From the NCBI GenBank assembly GCA_963714415.1, contig CAVQOL010000003.1, positions 372,001 through 436,000 on the forward strand: a stretch of DNA of 64,000 bases, given 5' to 3'. How positions within the stretch are numbered: the stretch's first letter is position 1; the number at the start of each line of letters is the position of its first letter. Below, one piece after another: positions 45,739 to 55,604 of this stretch. The stretch comes from JAGXRK01 sp963714415 (GTDB lineage Bacteria; Bacteroidota; Ignavibacteria; Ignavibacteriales; Ignavibacteriaceae). The position numbers and the translations under genes are program-made. Below the pieces are notes generated by a model. The model saw only the letters and a program-made list of their open reading frames with translations, was not told the DNA's origin and made no database searches.

Positions 45739-48534
45739 CTGCTTATTATATTTTTCTTTGCAGAACTATCATCAGCTCAATTCTATTATTTCGGCAGGAA
45801 TAAAGTTCAGTATGAAGATTTTGATTGGAAAGTTCTCCGTACAAGGCATTTTAATATTTACTATTATGGGGAAATGGAAACGGTTGCTGAAATCGGAGCT
45901 TTTTATGCTGAAGAGATTTATGATGAATTAAAAGTAAGATTAAATCACGTTGTCACCAGGAAAATCCCGCTTATATTTTATAACACATCAATACAATTCC
46001 AACAAACAAATGTTACTCCGGGATTAATTCCTGATGGAGTCGGTGGTTTCTTTGAATTTATGAAGGGTCGGGTAGTATTGCCTTCCACAGGTTCGTTACA
46101 AGATTTCAAACATGTTATCCGTCATGAGCTTGTGCATGTTTTTATGACAAATAAAATTTACCGCACTTTGTCAGATCACAGAATTCCTCCTGATGCTCTT
46201 CCGCCTTTGTGGTTTGTTGAAGGTTTAGCAGAATATCTTTCAACAGAAGTTGATGCACAAGCTGAAATGGTAATGCGTGATGCAGTTATAAATAATTATT
46301 TTGTTGGACTGGAAAATATTTACGCAATTTACGGTTCATTTTTGATGTATAAAGAAGGGCAAAGCTTTCTTGAATTCATTAGTGAAAATTATGGCGAAGA
46401 AAAAGTTCTGCTGATGGTTGAAAATTTCTGGATGTATAAAGATTTTAACAAACTTCTTGAATATATTTTAGGAAAAACAATAGAGGATATAGATAACGAA
46501 TGGCTTTATTCGCTTAGGAAAAAATATTATCCGTTATTCGATGAAAAAATTCCTCATAATATTGGAGCAAAGAAAATAACGGAAAAAGGTTTTCACTTTA
46601 GTCCTGTGCATATTAAAATAGATGGGAAAGATTATATCTATACTTCTGCCAACAGAGATGGCTATTCTTCAATATACAGGATTGAATTAGATGAAAATTC
46701 TAAAGAAAAAAATGATCCTGAATTAGTTTTACGCGGTGAAAAAACTGATGAACTTGAATCATTCCATCTTTTCCAATCTGCTATTGATATATCGAAAGAA
46801 GGATTGTTAGCTTTTGTTACAAAAAGTGGTGCAACAGATGTCATACATTTTCTTAATACTTCTACAAATAAAATAGTTAAATCATTTCAGCAGGATAATT
46901 TAATATCCATTAGTTCTCCCAAATTTTCTTCAAACGGAAATAAAGTTACTTTTCAGGCAGTTGATCAAAAAGGATTCAGCGATATTTATATCTATAATAT
47001 TCTTTCAGATTCACTCGATCGTTTAATAAATGATTATTACGATGATAAAGATCCGGCATTTGGAAAAGATGATGATGAAATAATTTTTGCTTCTGACAGA
47101 ACTGCTGGGAAAATTGAGCGAAAGTATAATTTGTTCTCAATAGATATTAATTCAAAAAGAATCAGATATCTCACTTATCTTGATGCTAACGTTTCCTCTC
47201 CGATAGTTTCACCGGACAAAAAGGAAATTTATTTTACTTCTGATATTGACAGTGTAAGAAATATCTGGAAAATGGATTATCCTGAGGATCAAAAAAGAGT
47301 TGATACTGTTAAAAGAGTATCTCGTTTTATCACAAGCGCATTCGATCAAAGATTCTATGATATAGATAAAATAATCTTTACGGGTTTTGAAAATTTTTCT
47401 TTTCAGATATTTTTGCTTGATTTGCAAAAAGACCAGGCTGATTCATTAGTAATTATTACAATGGATTTATCAGATGCCAGAGGAAAATGGTTTTATAGCA
47501 GTCTTAGTTCATCTTCAGAACGTGAAAAAGTTGTTTATGAGAAAGAATATACGCTCGATTATGCTGCCGGATTAGTATCTACAGATCCGGTTTTTGGAAC
47601 TCAGGGCGGTGCTATATTTGCTCTTAGCGACTTGCTCGGTGATGATAAATATTTTCTGCTGCTTTATAACACTGCAAATGTTCAAAGTGATTTATTAAAG
47701 AGTTTTAATGTTGCAGTTGAACGGCTTGATTTAAGTAAAAGAGTTAATTTTGGATACGGAATATTTCATTTCAGCGGAAGAAGATATGATATAAGAGATT
47801 CGGATGAATATTACTTTGAAAGAATATTCGGCGGATTTTTCCGCTTCAATTATCCAATCTCACAATTTCAAAGGATTGAAGCCATGGCTTCTCTGGCGAA
47901 CTCTGATAAAGAAGTATTTGCAGGAATAAAACAACGAAAAGCTTTACTTCTTACTAACTCGGTCTCTTTCGTTCACGATAATTCTTTATGGGGTCCTTCC
48001 GGTCCTTTAGACGGAAGCCGCTTACTTTTTCTGCTTGGTTATACAAGTGATATTAAATTCAGTAATGTAAATTATTTTAGCTTGATTGCTGATTTAAGAC
48101 ACTATTATCGAATTGGATTGACAACAACAATAGCAGGCAGATTAGGACTATTTTACAATGAAGGAAAAGAAGCACGTAGATATTTTATGGGAGGAAGCTG
48201 GGATTTAAGAGGCTGGCCTCGATGGACAATTCGAGGTGAAAAAATGTGGCTATCGTCTCTGGAATTTCGTTTTCCATTGATTGATGCACTCTATATTAAA
48301 TTTCCATTTTTTGGATTAGGATTTTTTGGAATTCGTGGTGCTGCATTCTTTGATGCAGGAAGTGCCTGGGATACTGATTATAAAACAACCTATGGCAGTG
48401 TTGGCGGTGGAATAAGGTTTAATCTTCTCGGCGTATTAGTTCTTCGATATGACATCGGAAAGAAAATAGAAAATAATTTTTCAAGTTTTCAACCAGGATT
48501 ATTTTATCAATTCTTTTTCGGATGGGATTTTTGA
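45739..48534 (+). CDS. Outer-membrane protein: HExxH peptidase + TolB-like propeller + Omp85-like barrel
   Basis: From the first downstream ATG (45874) there are 886 residues, but in-frame coding with a signal-like stretch (LLIIFFFAELSSAQFYYFGR) runs back to about 45739. No ATG, GTG or TTG precedes that stretch, so the start is uncertain and a 5' indel is likely. Numbered from 45874, HELVH (84-88) and WFVEGLAEY (113-121) form a gluzincin zinc site of the peptidase MA type. About residues 230-560 are PD40/TolB-like propeller blades (DKDPAFGKDDDEIIFASDRT, SSPIVSPDKKEIYFTSDIDS). From about 640 a beta-barrel ends with GGSWDLRGWPRWTIRG and AFFDAGSAWD, as in Omp85/bacterial surface antigens. The final residues WDF suit barrel insertion. 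Confidence 0.8.
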   Translation: MLIIFFFAELSSAQFYYFGRNKVQYEDFDWKVLRTRHFNIYYYGEMETVAEIGAFYAEEIYDELKVRLNHVVTRKIPLIFYNTSIQFQQTNVTPGLIPDGVGGFFEFMKGRVVLPSTGSLQDFKHVIRHELVHVFMTNKIYRTLSDHRIPPDALPPLWFVEGLAEYLSTEVDAQAEMVMRDAVINNYFVGLENIYAIYGSFLMYKEGQSFLEFISENYGEEKVLLMVENFWMYKDFNKLLEYILGKTIEDIDNEWLYSLRKKYYPLFDEKIPHNIGAKKITEKGFHFSPVHIKIDGKDYIYTSANRDGYSSIYRIELDENSKEKNDPELVLRGEKTDELESFHLFQSAIDISKEGLLAFVTKSGATDVIHFLNTSTNKIVKSFQQDNLISISSPKFSSNGNKVTFQAVDQKGFSDIYIYNILSDSLDRLINDYYDDKDPAFGKDDDEIIFASDRTAGKIERKYNLFSIDINSKRIRYLTYLDANVSSPIVSPDKKEIYFTSDIDSVRNIWKMDYPEDQKRVDTVKRVSRFITSAFDQRFYDIDKIIFTGFENFSFQIFLLDLQKDQADSLVIITMDLSDARGKWFYSSLSSSSEREKVVYEKEYTLDYAAGLVSTDPVFGTQGGAIFALSDLLGDDKYFLLLYNTANVQSDLLKSFNVAVERLDLSKRVNFGYGIFHFSGRRYDIRDSDEYYFERIFGGFFRFNYPISQFQRIEAMASLANSDKEVFAGIKQRKALLLTNSVSFVHDNSLWGPSGPLDGSRLLFLLGYTSDIKFSNVNYFSLIADLRHYYRIGLTTTIAGRLGLFYNEGKEARRYFMGGSWDLRGWPRWTIRGEKMWLSSLEFRFPLIDALYIKFPFFGLGFFGIRGAAFFDAGSAWDTDYKTTYGSVGGGIRFNLLGVLVLRYDIGKKIENNFSSFQPGLFYQFFFGWDF

Positions 48535-49679
48535 AAAAAATATTATTCAGCTTAGTTGTATTATCATCCATTTTAGTTTTTAGCGGATGTGCGAAATCTA
48601 TAATTAAGATAATGGCGCAAGAAGATAATGCACCTGTAACTATGTTTGCTGAAACGGGGGAGAGGAATTTTTATGCTCCTGTTAATTTTAGTGATTCTCT
48701 GAATCTGCTCTGGGAGAATGATGTTCACGGAAGTTTTAATAATTCATCATTCATATTTTTTGATTCAACTATTTTTGTTCATGATTTGAGCGGACGAATT
48801 CATTCATTTAATATTTTTACTGGAAAACAAACAGGCGTTTTAAAATATAAAGGAGCAATTTTTTCAACTCCGATTCTATTTAACAGTATAATTGTTACAG
48901 CACTCGTATTAAATAATGAAAATAAAACTGAATTGATTTTCTATAATTATTTCGAGGGAGATGAAATTAGAATTATTGAGATTGAAGGAAGAGTGATTAA
49001 TCAAATGATAAAAATTAACGATGATATGGTTCTTATTACTGAAGAAGGAGTAATCAAAAAATTTAATTCAAAAGGAACTGAAGTCTGGAATACAAAAGTT
49101 GAATCTTTCATCCATTCTAATCCAGCATACTCAAATGGAAGAATTTATTTTGGAACAGACAATGGTGAATTTATTTGTCTAGATAGCGAGACATCTTCCG
49201 TTATTTATAAAAAGAAAATAGGAACATCTTTTAACGGCGGTGTAACAATTAAAAATAATTTTGCTTATATAGGCGATGATAATGGTACGCTTTATAAGAT
49301 AAGTATTAAGAATGGTGAGTTAATTTGGAAGTATGAAACAGGTTCAAGAATACTTATGAATCCAGCCTTAGATATTGAAAATGTTTATGTAGGAACTCTT
49401 TCAGGGCAATTATTTTCAATAATTAAAAAAAGCGGTGAATTAGACTGGAAAGAAAAATTTAATGGTGCAGTTTTCAACAGTACTCCACTGATAACTGATA
49501 ATCGAATCATCATTTCAGATTTATTTAAATCTTTATTGGTTATAGATAAAACAAATGGGAATGTCCAAAGTAAAATTGAATTGGATGCAAGAGCCAAAAT
49601 GACTCCGGCAATCAGAAATAACATTTTATTTATTGGCTTTGATAGTGGTATGGTTAGGGCTTATGAAATTATTAATTAA
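48522..49679 (+). CDS. PQQ-type beta-propeller lipoprotein, BamB-like
   Basis: The product is 385 residues. MGFLKKILFSLVVLSSILVFSGCAK is a lipoprotein signal with lipobox FSGC. The rest is repeats of PQQ/BamB-propeller type, for example HSFNIFTGKQTGVLKYKGAIFSTP, KKIGTSFNGGVTIKNNFAYIGDDNGTLYKI and GSRILMNPALDIENVYVGTLSGQLFSI. BamB is a lipoprotein of the outer-membrane barrel assembly machine. This gene overlaps by 13 bases the end of an Omp85-like barrel protein gene, so the two may act together. The alternative is a pyrroloquinoline-quinone-like enzyme remnant, but catalytic residues are absent. Confidence 0.75.
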   Translation: MGFLKKILFSLVVLSSILVFSGCAKSIIKIMAQEDNAPVTMFAETGERNFYAPVNFSDSLNLLWENDVHGSFNNSSFIFFDSTIFVHDLSGRIHSFNIFTGKQTGVLKYKGAIFSTPILFNSIIVTALVLNNENKTELIFYNYFEGDEIRIIEIEGRVINQMIKINDDMVLITEEGVIKKFNSKGTEVWNTKVESFIHSNPAYSNGRIYFGTDNGEFICLDSETSSVIYKKKIGTSFNGGVTIKNNFAYIGDDNGTLYKISIKNGELIWKYETGSRILMNPALDIENVYVGTLSGQLFSIIKKSGELDWKEKFNGAVFNSTPLITDNRIIISDLFKSLLVIDKTNGNVQSKIELDARAKMTPAIRNNILFIGFDSGMVRAYEIIN

Positions 49680-50382
49680 TATTTCTTTTTTGATATTGTT
49701 TCCATTTTTGTCTTTTGCACAGGAATGTGAAACCGGAATTATTATTAATTCGGATGTTCCAAACTTCATGGTTGTGATCAATGACTCTCTTGAATATGAT
49801 AATCGAAATAAAATTCAATTAGGAAAAGGATTCTATAAAATTACAGTTAAAGGAAACAACAACAGTTGGAATACAAAATCTTTCTCAGATTCCTTTCAGC
49901 TTGATTCTTGTGAAACTAAACAACTTAATTTTAATTTTTTAAGTGAAACATTAATTGATTCTGATCCGCAGGATGCTCAGGTAATTGTAGGCGATTCTCT
50001 ACTTGGATATACTCCATTAATTCTACCAGGTAATTTTAATAGAATAGTTCTTAAAAAAAGCGGATATGCTGAAAAAGAAATTTTGATTGATCAGCGTATG
50101 TCAAAAATTAATATTACTCTTGATTTTGTAGGAGAAATGAAAAAAGAAAGTTTCTTCGACAAAAGCATTTCTAAAATTCTATTTGGGTCTATGATCGCAC
50201 TGGGTGCAACTTCAGCGTACTATAAAATAAAAGCTGATCACAATTACGATGAATATTTACGCACGGGTGAAGTAAAGTATAAAGACAAAACCAGTCAATA
50301 TGATTTAATAAGCGGAATAACTTTTGGTCTTACACAAATAAACTTCGGTTATCTTATTTATAAAATATTTATCGATAAGTAA
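49663..50382 (+). CDS. PEGA-domain secreted or outer-membrane-linked protein
   Basis: The start at 49663 gives MKLLINISFLILFPFLSFAQ as signal peptide, within the last codons of the preceding lipoprotein gene. The product is 239 residues. A PEGA domain covers about residues 110-160 (SDPQDAQVIVGDSLLGYTPLILPGNFNRIVLKKSGYAEKEI), preceded by another PEGA-like beta segment (NSDVPNFMVVINDSLEYDNRNKIQLGKGFYKITV). The C-terminus carries two hydrophobic stretches (ILFGSMIALGATSAYY and ISGITFGLTQINFGYLIYKIF), which might form a membrane hairpin. It is the third gene of the peptidase-barrel operon. Confidence 0.72.
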   Translation: MKLLINISFLILFPFLSFAQECETGIIINSDVPNFMVVINDSLEYDNRNKIQLGKGFYKITVKGNNNSWNTKSFSDSFQLDSCETKQLNFNFLSETLIDSDPQDAQVIVGDSLLGYTPLILPGNFNRIVLKKSGYAEKEILIDQRMSKINITLDFVGEMKKESFFDKSISKILFGSMIALGATSAYYKIKADHNYDEYLRTGEVKYKDKTSQYDLISGITFGLTQINFGYLIYKIFIDK

Positions 50383-50390
50383 TCAATTAT

Positions 50391-51242
50391 ATGCTAACAG
50401 TTCTTGAAGCAATAAAATTATCTGATGAATATCTTCAAAAGTATAAAATTGAATCATCACGTCTGAATGCAGAACTTCTTTTAACCGATATTCTTAATTG
50501 TAAAAGACTCGATCTTTATCTTCTTTACGACAGACCTCTTAAAAATGATGAATTAAACAAATACAGAGAGTATTTGAAAAGGAGAATCAAGCGCGAACCT
50601 TTACAGTATATTATCGGGCACGTTGAATTTTACGGATTGAAATTTATGGTCAATCCATCAGTTTTAATTCCAAGACAAGAAACAGAGCTACTTGTTGAAT
50701 ATGCGATAAAGCAAGCAGAGATTTCAAAAAGAATTAAAATTTTGGATATTGGTGTTGGAAGCGGCAATATTTCCATTGCACTGCTTAAAAATCTTCCTGA
50801 TTCTTTTGTTCTTGGAATAGATATTAGCGAAGATGCATTAACATTATCCGAATTTAACGCAAAACAAAATATTGTTGAGGACAGATTGGAGTTAAAGAAG
50901 TTTGATATTCAAAAAGATGACCCGGCAACATTAGGGAAGTTTGATTTAATTATTTCAAATCCGCCTTATATTTCTTTAGAAGATTTTGAAAGCCTCGAAC
51001 CGGAGTTGAATGTTTATGAACCTGCTGTTGCATTGACGGATTATTCTAACGGTTATAGTTTTTATGAAAGAATAATATTGGTATCAAAACAAATATTAAA
51101 CAGTAATGGAAAATTATTTTTTGAATTGGGAGAAGGTCATCATCAAAAAGTAGCAGATATGTTAAAGTTGAATGGATTTACTAAAATTAACATCTACAAA
51201 GATTACTCAAATATTGAAAGAATTATTTCCGGAGAATTTTAA
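50391..51242 (+). CDS. prmC: Release factor glutamine methyltransferase
   Basis: PrmC (HemK) methylates the Gln of the GGQ motif in release factors RF1 and RF2. The product is 283 residues: an N-terminal helical domain (SSRLNAELLLTDILNCKRLDLYL), then YGLKFMVNPSVLIPRQETELLVEYA, ILDIGVGSGNISIALL for S-adenosylmethionine, and SNPPYISLEDFESLEPEL with the NPPY active site. Length is normal. The start follows the PEGA gene stop by eight bases, and dtd follows immediately. Confidence 0.94.
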   Translation: MLTVLEAIKLSDEYLQKYKIESSRLNAELLLTDILNCKRLDLYLLYDRPLKNDELNKYREYLKRRIKREPLQYIIGHVEFYGLKFMVNPSVLIPRQETELLVEYAIKQAEISKRIKILDIGVGSGNISIALLKNLPDSFVLGIDISEDALTLSEFNAKQNIVEDRLELKKFDIQKDDPATLGKFDLIISNPPYISLEDFESLEPELNVYEPAVALTDYSNGYSFYERIILVSKQILNSNGKLFFELGEGHHQKVADMLKLNGFTKINIYKDYSNIERIISGEF

Positions 51243-51692
51243 ATGAAAGCAGTAGTTCAGCGAGTTAGTGAAGCAGGAGTTTATATTACTAAAGAAAACT
51301 ATAAAGCTGAAATAGGTAAAGGGATGGTGATTCTTCTGGGAATCAAAATCGGTGATACTGAAGCTGATGTTAATTTTATTGCTGATAAATGTTCTAACTT
51401 AAGAATATTCGAAGATGCTGAAGGCAAAATGAATATTTCAATAAAAGATATTAATGGTGAAGCGCTTATTATTTCTCAGTTTACCTTGTATGGTGAAACA
51501 GCAAAAGGGAACAGACCAAGCTTTATTGAAGCTGCCAGACCGGAAGAAGCAATTCCATTATATGAAAAGTTTATTGCTAGATTGAAAATGAATTTAGGTG
51601 AAAGTAAAATTAAATCTGGTATTTTCGGTGCAATGATGACTGTGAAAATTTTGAATGATGGACCAGTAACTGTTTTAGTTGAATCAAAATAA
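51243..51692 (+). CDS. dtd: D-aminoacyl-tRNA deacylase
   Basis: The product is 149 residues. It removes D-amino acids, and glycine mischarged on tRNA-Ala, from tRNA. ISQFTLYGETAKGNRPSF has the SQFTL motif, and NDGPVTVLVES has the GP(V/M)T motif that lines the chiral proofreading pocket. MKAVVQRVSEAGVYI at the N-terminus is standard. The gene starts one base after the prmC stop and is followed 10 bases later by the metalloenzyme gene. Confidence 0.94.
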   Translation: MKAVVQRVSEAGVYITKENYKAEIGKGMVILLGIKIGDTEADVNFIADKCSNLRIFEDAEGKMNISIKDINGEALIISQFTLYGETAKGNRPSFIEAARPEEAIPLYEKFIARLKMNLGESKIKSGIFGAMMTVKILNDGPVTVLVESK

Positions 51693-51702
51693 ATGGTGAA
51701 AC

Positions 51703-52609
51703 TTGAATCCCGTTTTAATGATATTTATAGATGGAGTTGGGATTGGCGAAAATGATGCTGATAAAAATCCGTTTGTAAAATATGGATTCAAAACATTTGA
51801 AAATATCTTCGGCACAATTCCTCATAAAAATAATTCCATATTAATAAATCATCCGTATTACCTTTTCCCTGTTGATCCTGTTATGGGAATTGAAGGATTA
51901 CCACAAAGCGGAACGGGGCAGGTTTCTATTTTTTGCGGAATTAAATGCACAAAAGTTTGTCGGTAAACATTTTGGACCATTTCCATATTCAACGACAATT
52001 CCAATTATTGAACAGCAAAACATTCTTAAGCACTTCAAAAAAAATGGCAAAAAAGTTTTTTTTGCTAATGCATATCCACAAATATTTTTTGATTATTTGA
52101 ATTCCGGTAAAAAAAGGTTAAGTGTTACTTCTTTGAGCTGCGTACTTTCAGATATTCGATTGAACAACGCTACAGATGTGCGAGAGGGAAGAGCATTAAC
52201 TGCAGAGATGACAAATTCAAGATGGAATATAAAACTAAAGTATAATCTTAAAGTCATTTCACCAAAAACAGCGGCAAGAAGACTTTTGCGAATAACAAGT
52301 AGAAATGATTTTACTTTGTATGAATTTTTTCTAACGGATCATCTTGGTCACGGTAGAATTCAGGATGAATTTGATGACATTTATAAAAATTTAGATGAAT
52401 TTTTGTTTACCATTCTTTCAGAAATAGATTTGGAAAAATTTACTCTAATAATTTGTTCAGATCATGGAAACTTTGAAGATCTCTCTGTTAAAACACATAC
52501 GACGAATCCTGCATTAACAATCACCGCTGGGAAATATGCGAAGCAACTATTTGAAAACATAAAAAACCTGAGTGATATAAAACCTTCAATAGTTAAGTAT
52601 TGCAGATGA
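51703..52609 (+). CDS. Alkaline-phosphatase-superfamily metalloenzyme (one frameshift)
   Basis: Joined near 51943, the product is about 301 residues. MIFIDGVGIGENDADKNPF carries the first metal Asp. LPQSGTGQVSIFCGI carries the catalytic Thr/Ser loop. YEFFLTDHLGHGRIQDEF and LIICSDHGNFEDLS carry the remaining Asp/His ligands, and VKTHTTNPAL follows. The layout resembles phosphoglycerate mutase or phosphopentomutase-type enzymes, but it is shorter than both and lacks a clear second domain. So an unassigned phosphatase or mutase is the safest name. The TTG start is by analogy. Its stop overlaps the comEC start. Confidence 0.75.
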
Positions 52610-54996
52610 ATAATTATCCGGTAATTAAATATGCAATACTGTTTGTTATCGGTATTCTAATTGCTCCTTATTTAAATGTTGATTGGGTAGTATTTCTAAG
52701 TGTTATTCTTTCGGCATGTTTGTTTTTGTTTTTATCAGTTTTATTCATAAAGGATAAGGCAACATTTCTAAAATCAATAATTGCATACGTACTGATTATC
52801 ATTTCTTCTGCTTACATTACTCAACTCAGAACTGAACCGTTTGATTCTGCATTAATAAAGTATCTACAAAGAAAAAGATGTTATCGTATATGGTAAAGTA
52901 GAATCTGTCGAATTGAAACGTGAATACGAAATTAATTTTACGATTATTACTGATTCAATCATAATCGCAAATAATAATTATCAGCGAGCAGGAAAAACTA
53001 TTATGTAAGTTCAGGGGAAATACTTTAGATAGAGACATATTGTATGAAAACATTATGCCTGGAAATTTTGTTTACGTTGAAGGAATATTTTATAAAGGAA
53101 GAGAAAGAAGAAATCCAGGTGAATTTGATTATAATAATTACCTTAACAGTAAAGGAATATCCGGCATTCTTATTTGCTATGAAGGTGATAGCCTGAATAT
53201 ACTTAAGAGTGTGGAACATTTTATCAGTTCACTCATTTTTTCTGTAAGAAAAGTAATTGATAAGAGAATTCACGATCTGTTTGAACCTGAAACAGCAGGA
53301 CTTCTAAGAGGTTTATTACTCGCAGACAGAAGTGAAATAGATTTTGAATTAAAAACTCAGTTTATCAATTCAGGTGTAGTTCACGTACTTGCGGTATCAG
53401 GTTTACACGTTGGATATATACTTCTGATATTTATTTTTCTTTTTGGAAGATTTAATATCTATCTCAGAACGATTCTCATCTCATTAGGTTTAGTGTCATT
53501 TATGCTAATCACAGGCGTTCCGCCATCAGTATTTCGTGCCACTGTAATGGCGTTAATAATACTTTTAGCTTTTATATCAAACCGAAGCACAAATCTAATA
53601 AATTCAATTTCACTTGCAGCCATTATAATATTGCTTGTTGATCCGGCAGAAATCTATAATCCCGGATTTCAGTTATCATTTTCTGCAGTATTATCCATTG
53701 GGATAATTTATCCGATTATAGAAAAGCAGATTATTTATCTCAAAATATCAAACAGATTTATTCGAGGTGTAATATTATTTGTTGGTGTATCACTAAGTGC
53801 ACAAATCGGAACATTGCCATTCACTTTAGCATACTTTGGTAAGCTATCAGTAATTGCTTTGTTAGCAAATCTAATTGTAATTCCTGCTATAGGAATTGTT
53901 ATAGCACTTGCATTCACCTCCTTATTTGTAAGCGTAATATCTTTTACGATTGCATCATATTTTGTCGCGATGAACGATCTTTTAACATCATTTTTATTTT
54001 CAATTATATCCTTTACTGGAAATCTCAACTATTCTTTCATCTGGATACCTGATTATTCATTTATTGATGCAATAATCTTTTATATAATAATTGCATTAGC
54101 AGTATTTATTATAAAAAACTCGATCCAGTGGAAAGCGAAACTTCTTAGTAACAATATTGGCTCTTGTAAATGTCATCTATTTATCATCTATTGATGATAT
54201 TGAGCTTCTGCCGGATAATCAATTAAGCATTATGATGATTGATGTTGGACAGGGTGATGCTATCCTAATCAAGTTTCCGAATAATCAAACAGCACTGATT
54301 GATGCAGGTGATGTAACTCCTTTTTTTGATAATGGAGAAAGGATAATAATTCCACTCTTCAGACACTTAGGAATAAACAAAATTGACTACGGTTTTATTA
54401 CGCATCTTGATTCTGATCATTTAGGTGGCTTTATTTCATTACTTCATAATGGAATAGTGGATAAGATATTTAAACCATTTCCGGATACAACATCACAAGA
54501 CAAGAGATTAGAAATATATTTATCAGAACTGAATGTAAATGTCAATTACTATAACAGGGAGATTTATGAATTTGGGGGAGCTAGACTTTATATTTTGAAT
54601 GATGATAGTGATGATTTCTATAGTACACTGTCAAGTAATGATAAAAGTGGAATGATGAAGCTTATGTATGGTCAATATAGTTTTCTTTTTACAGGCGATG
54701 TTGAGAGAAAAGCTGAAGAATATTATGTAAAAAAATATGGTCATTTTCTTGATGTAGATATTTTGAAAGTCCCTCACCACGGCAGCAAGACCAGTTCCAC
54801 AAAACAATTTTTAGATTTGGTTTCTCCCGAAATATCTATAATCAGTGTGGGAATTAAAAATAAGTTTAATCATCCGTCACAAGATATTATTGAGAGGCTT
54901 GAAGATTATAATACAAGAATTTATAGAACTGATATGAGTGGTGCGATTTTGATGCGGAGTGATGGCAAAAATATTGAAATGGTTGACTGGAAGTAA
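52606..54996 (+). pseudogene. comEC: ComEC/Rec2 DNA-uptake channel, frameshifted three times
   Basis: The full reading is about 795 residues. The N-terminal helices start at MNNYPVIKYAILFVIGILIA (ATG 52606). After breaks near 52868 and 52998 it reads LLCKFRGNTLDRDILYENIM, then PGNFVYVEGIFYKGRERRNP and LLADRSEI, followed by VHVLAVSGLHVGYILL (the ComEC motif) and ITGVPPSVFRATVMAL. Many helices follow. After a break near 54150 comes the MBL domain (MIDVGQGDAILIKFPNNQTA, THLDSDHLGG, VPHHGSKTSS). ComEC passes single-stranded DNA across the inner membrane. No other competence genes are near. Every domain is kept, which argues for sequence errors. Confidence 0.85.
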
Positions 54997-55051
54997 TTTG
55001 TTATCTTTAAACTACAAAACATAAATTATTTGAATTCAAAATGGAGTTTAT

Positions 55052-55579
55052 ATGCCAAAAAATATATTAGTGGGAATAATTATGGGTAGCGATTCTGATC
55101 TACCAATAATGAAAGAAGCTTCAACAATATTAAATGAGTTTGGGATAGCTAATGAAACGAAAATAATTTCAGCGCATAGGAGTCCAAAAGTCTTAGCTGA
55201 TTATGTTTCCGGTGCACATGAAAGAGGTATGAAAGTAATTATAGCTGGTGCAGGTGCAGCGGCTCATCTGCCTGGCGTAACCGCAGCATATACACCGCTT
55301 CCGGTAATCGGTGTTCCTATAAAATCAAAATCATTGGAGGGTTTGGATTCGCTTCTCTCTATTGTTCAAATGCCCTCTGGCGTTCCTGTTGCAACTGTGG
55401 CAATAAATGGAGCGAAAAATGCCGGAATACTTGCTGCTCAAATTATTGCTGTGTCCGATAAAGACTTACTAAATAAGATTATGGTTTTCAAGAAAAATTT
55501 GGAAATTGAATCAATAAAAAAGAATGATAATATTAATTTAGCAGTTAATAATTTAGTACTACTATTTTGGGAACTATAA
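55052..55579 (+). CDS. purE: N5-carboxyaminoimidazole ribonucleotide mutase
   Basis: It moves the carboxyl group of N5-CAIR to form CAIR in purine synthesis. The product is 175 residues: GIIMGSDSDLPIMKEA, then ISAHRSPKVLADY with the active-site His/Arg, IAGAGAAAHLPGVTAAYTPLPVIGVP and LLSIVQMPSGVPVATVAING. The usual GAGGAAHLPG reads GAGAAAHLPG here, a conservative change. Its usual partner purK is not visible next to it. The start has a weak A-rich leader with GGAG six bases upstream. Confidence 0.94.
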   Translation: MPKNILVGIIMGSDSDLPIMKEASTILNEFGIANETKIISAHRSPKVLADYVSGAHERGMKVIIAGAGAAAHLPGVTAAYTPLPVIGVPIKSKSLEGLDSLLSIVQMPSGVPVATVAINGAKNAGILAAQIIAVSDKDLLNKIMVFKKNLEIESIKKNDNINLAVNNLVLLFWEL

Positions 55580-55604
55580 TTTTAAGAACTTGTTTATGAA
55601 TTGT

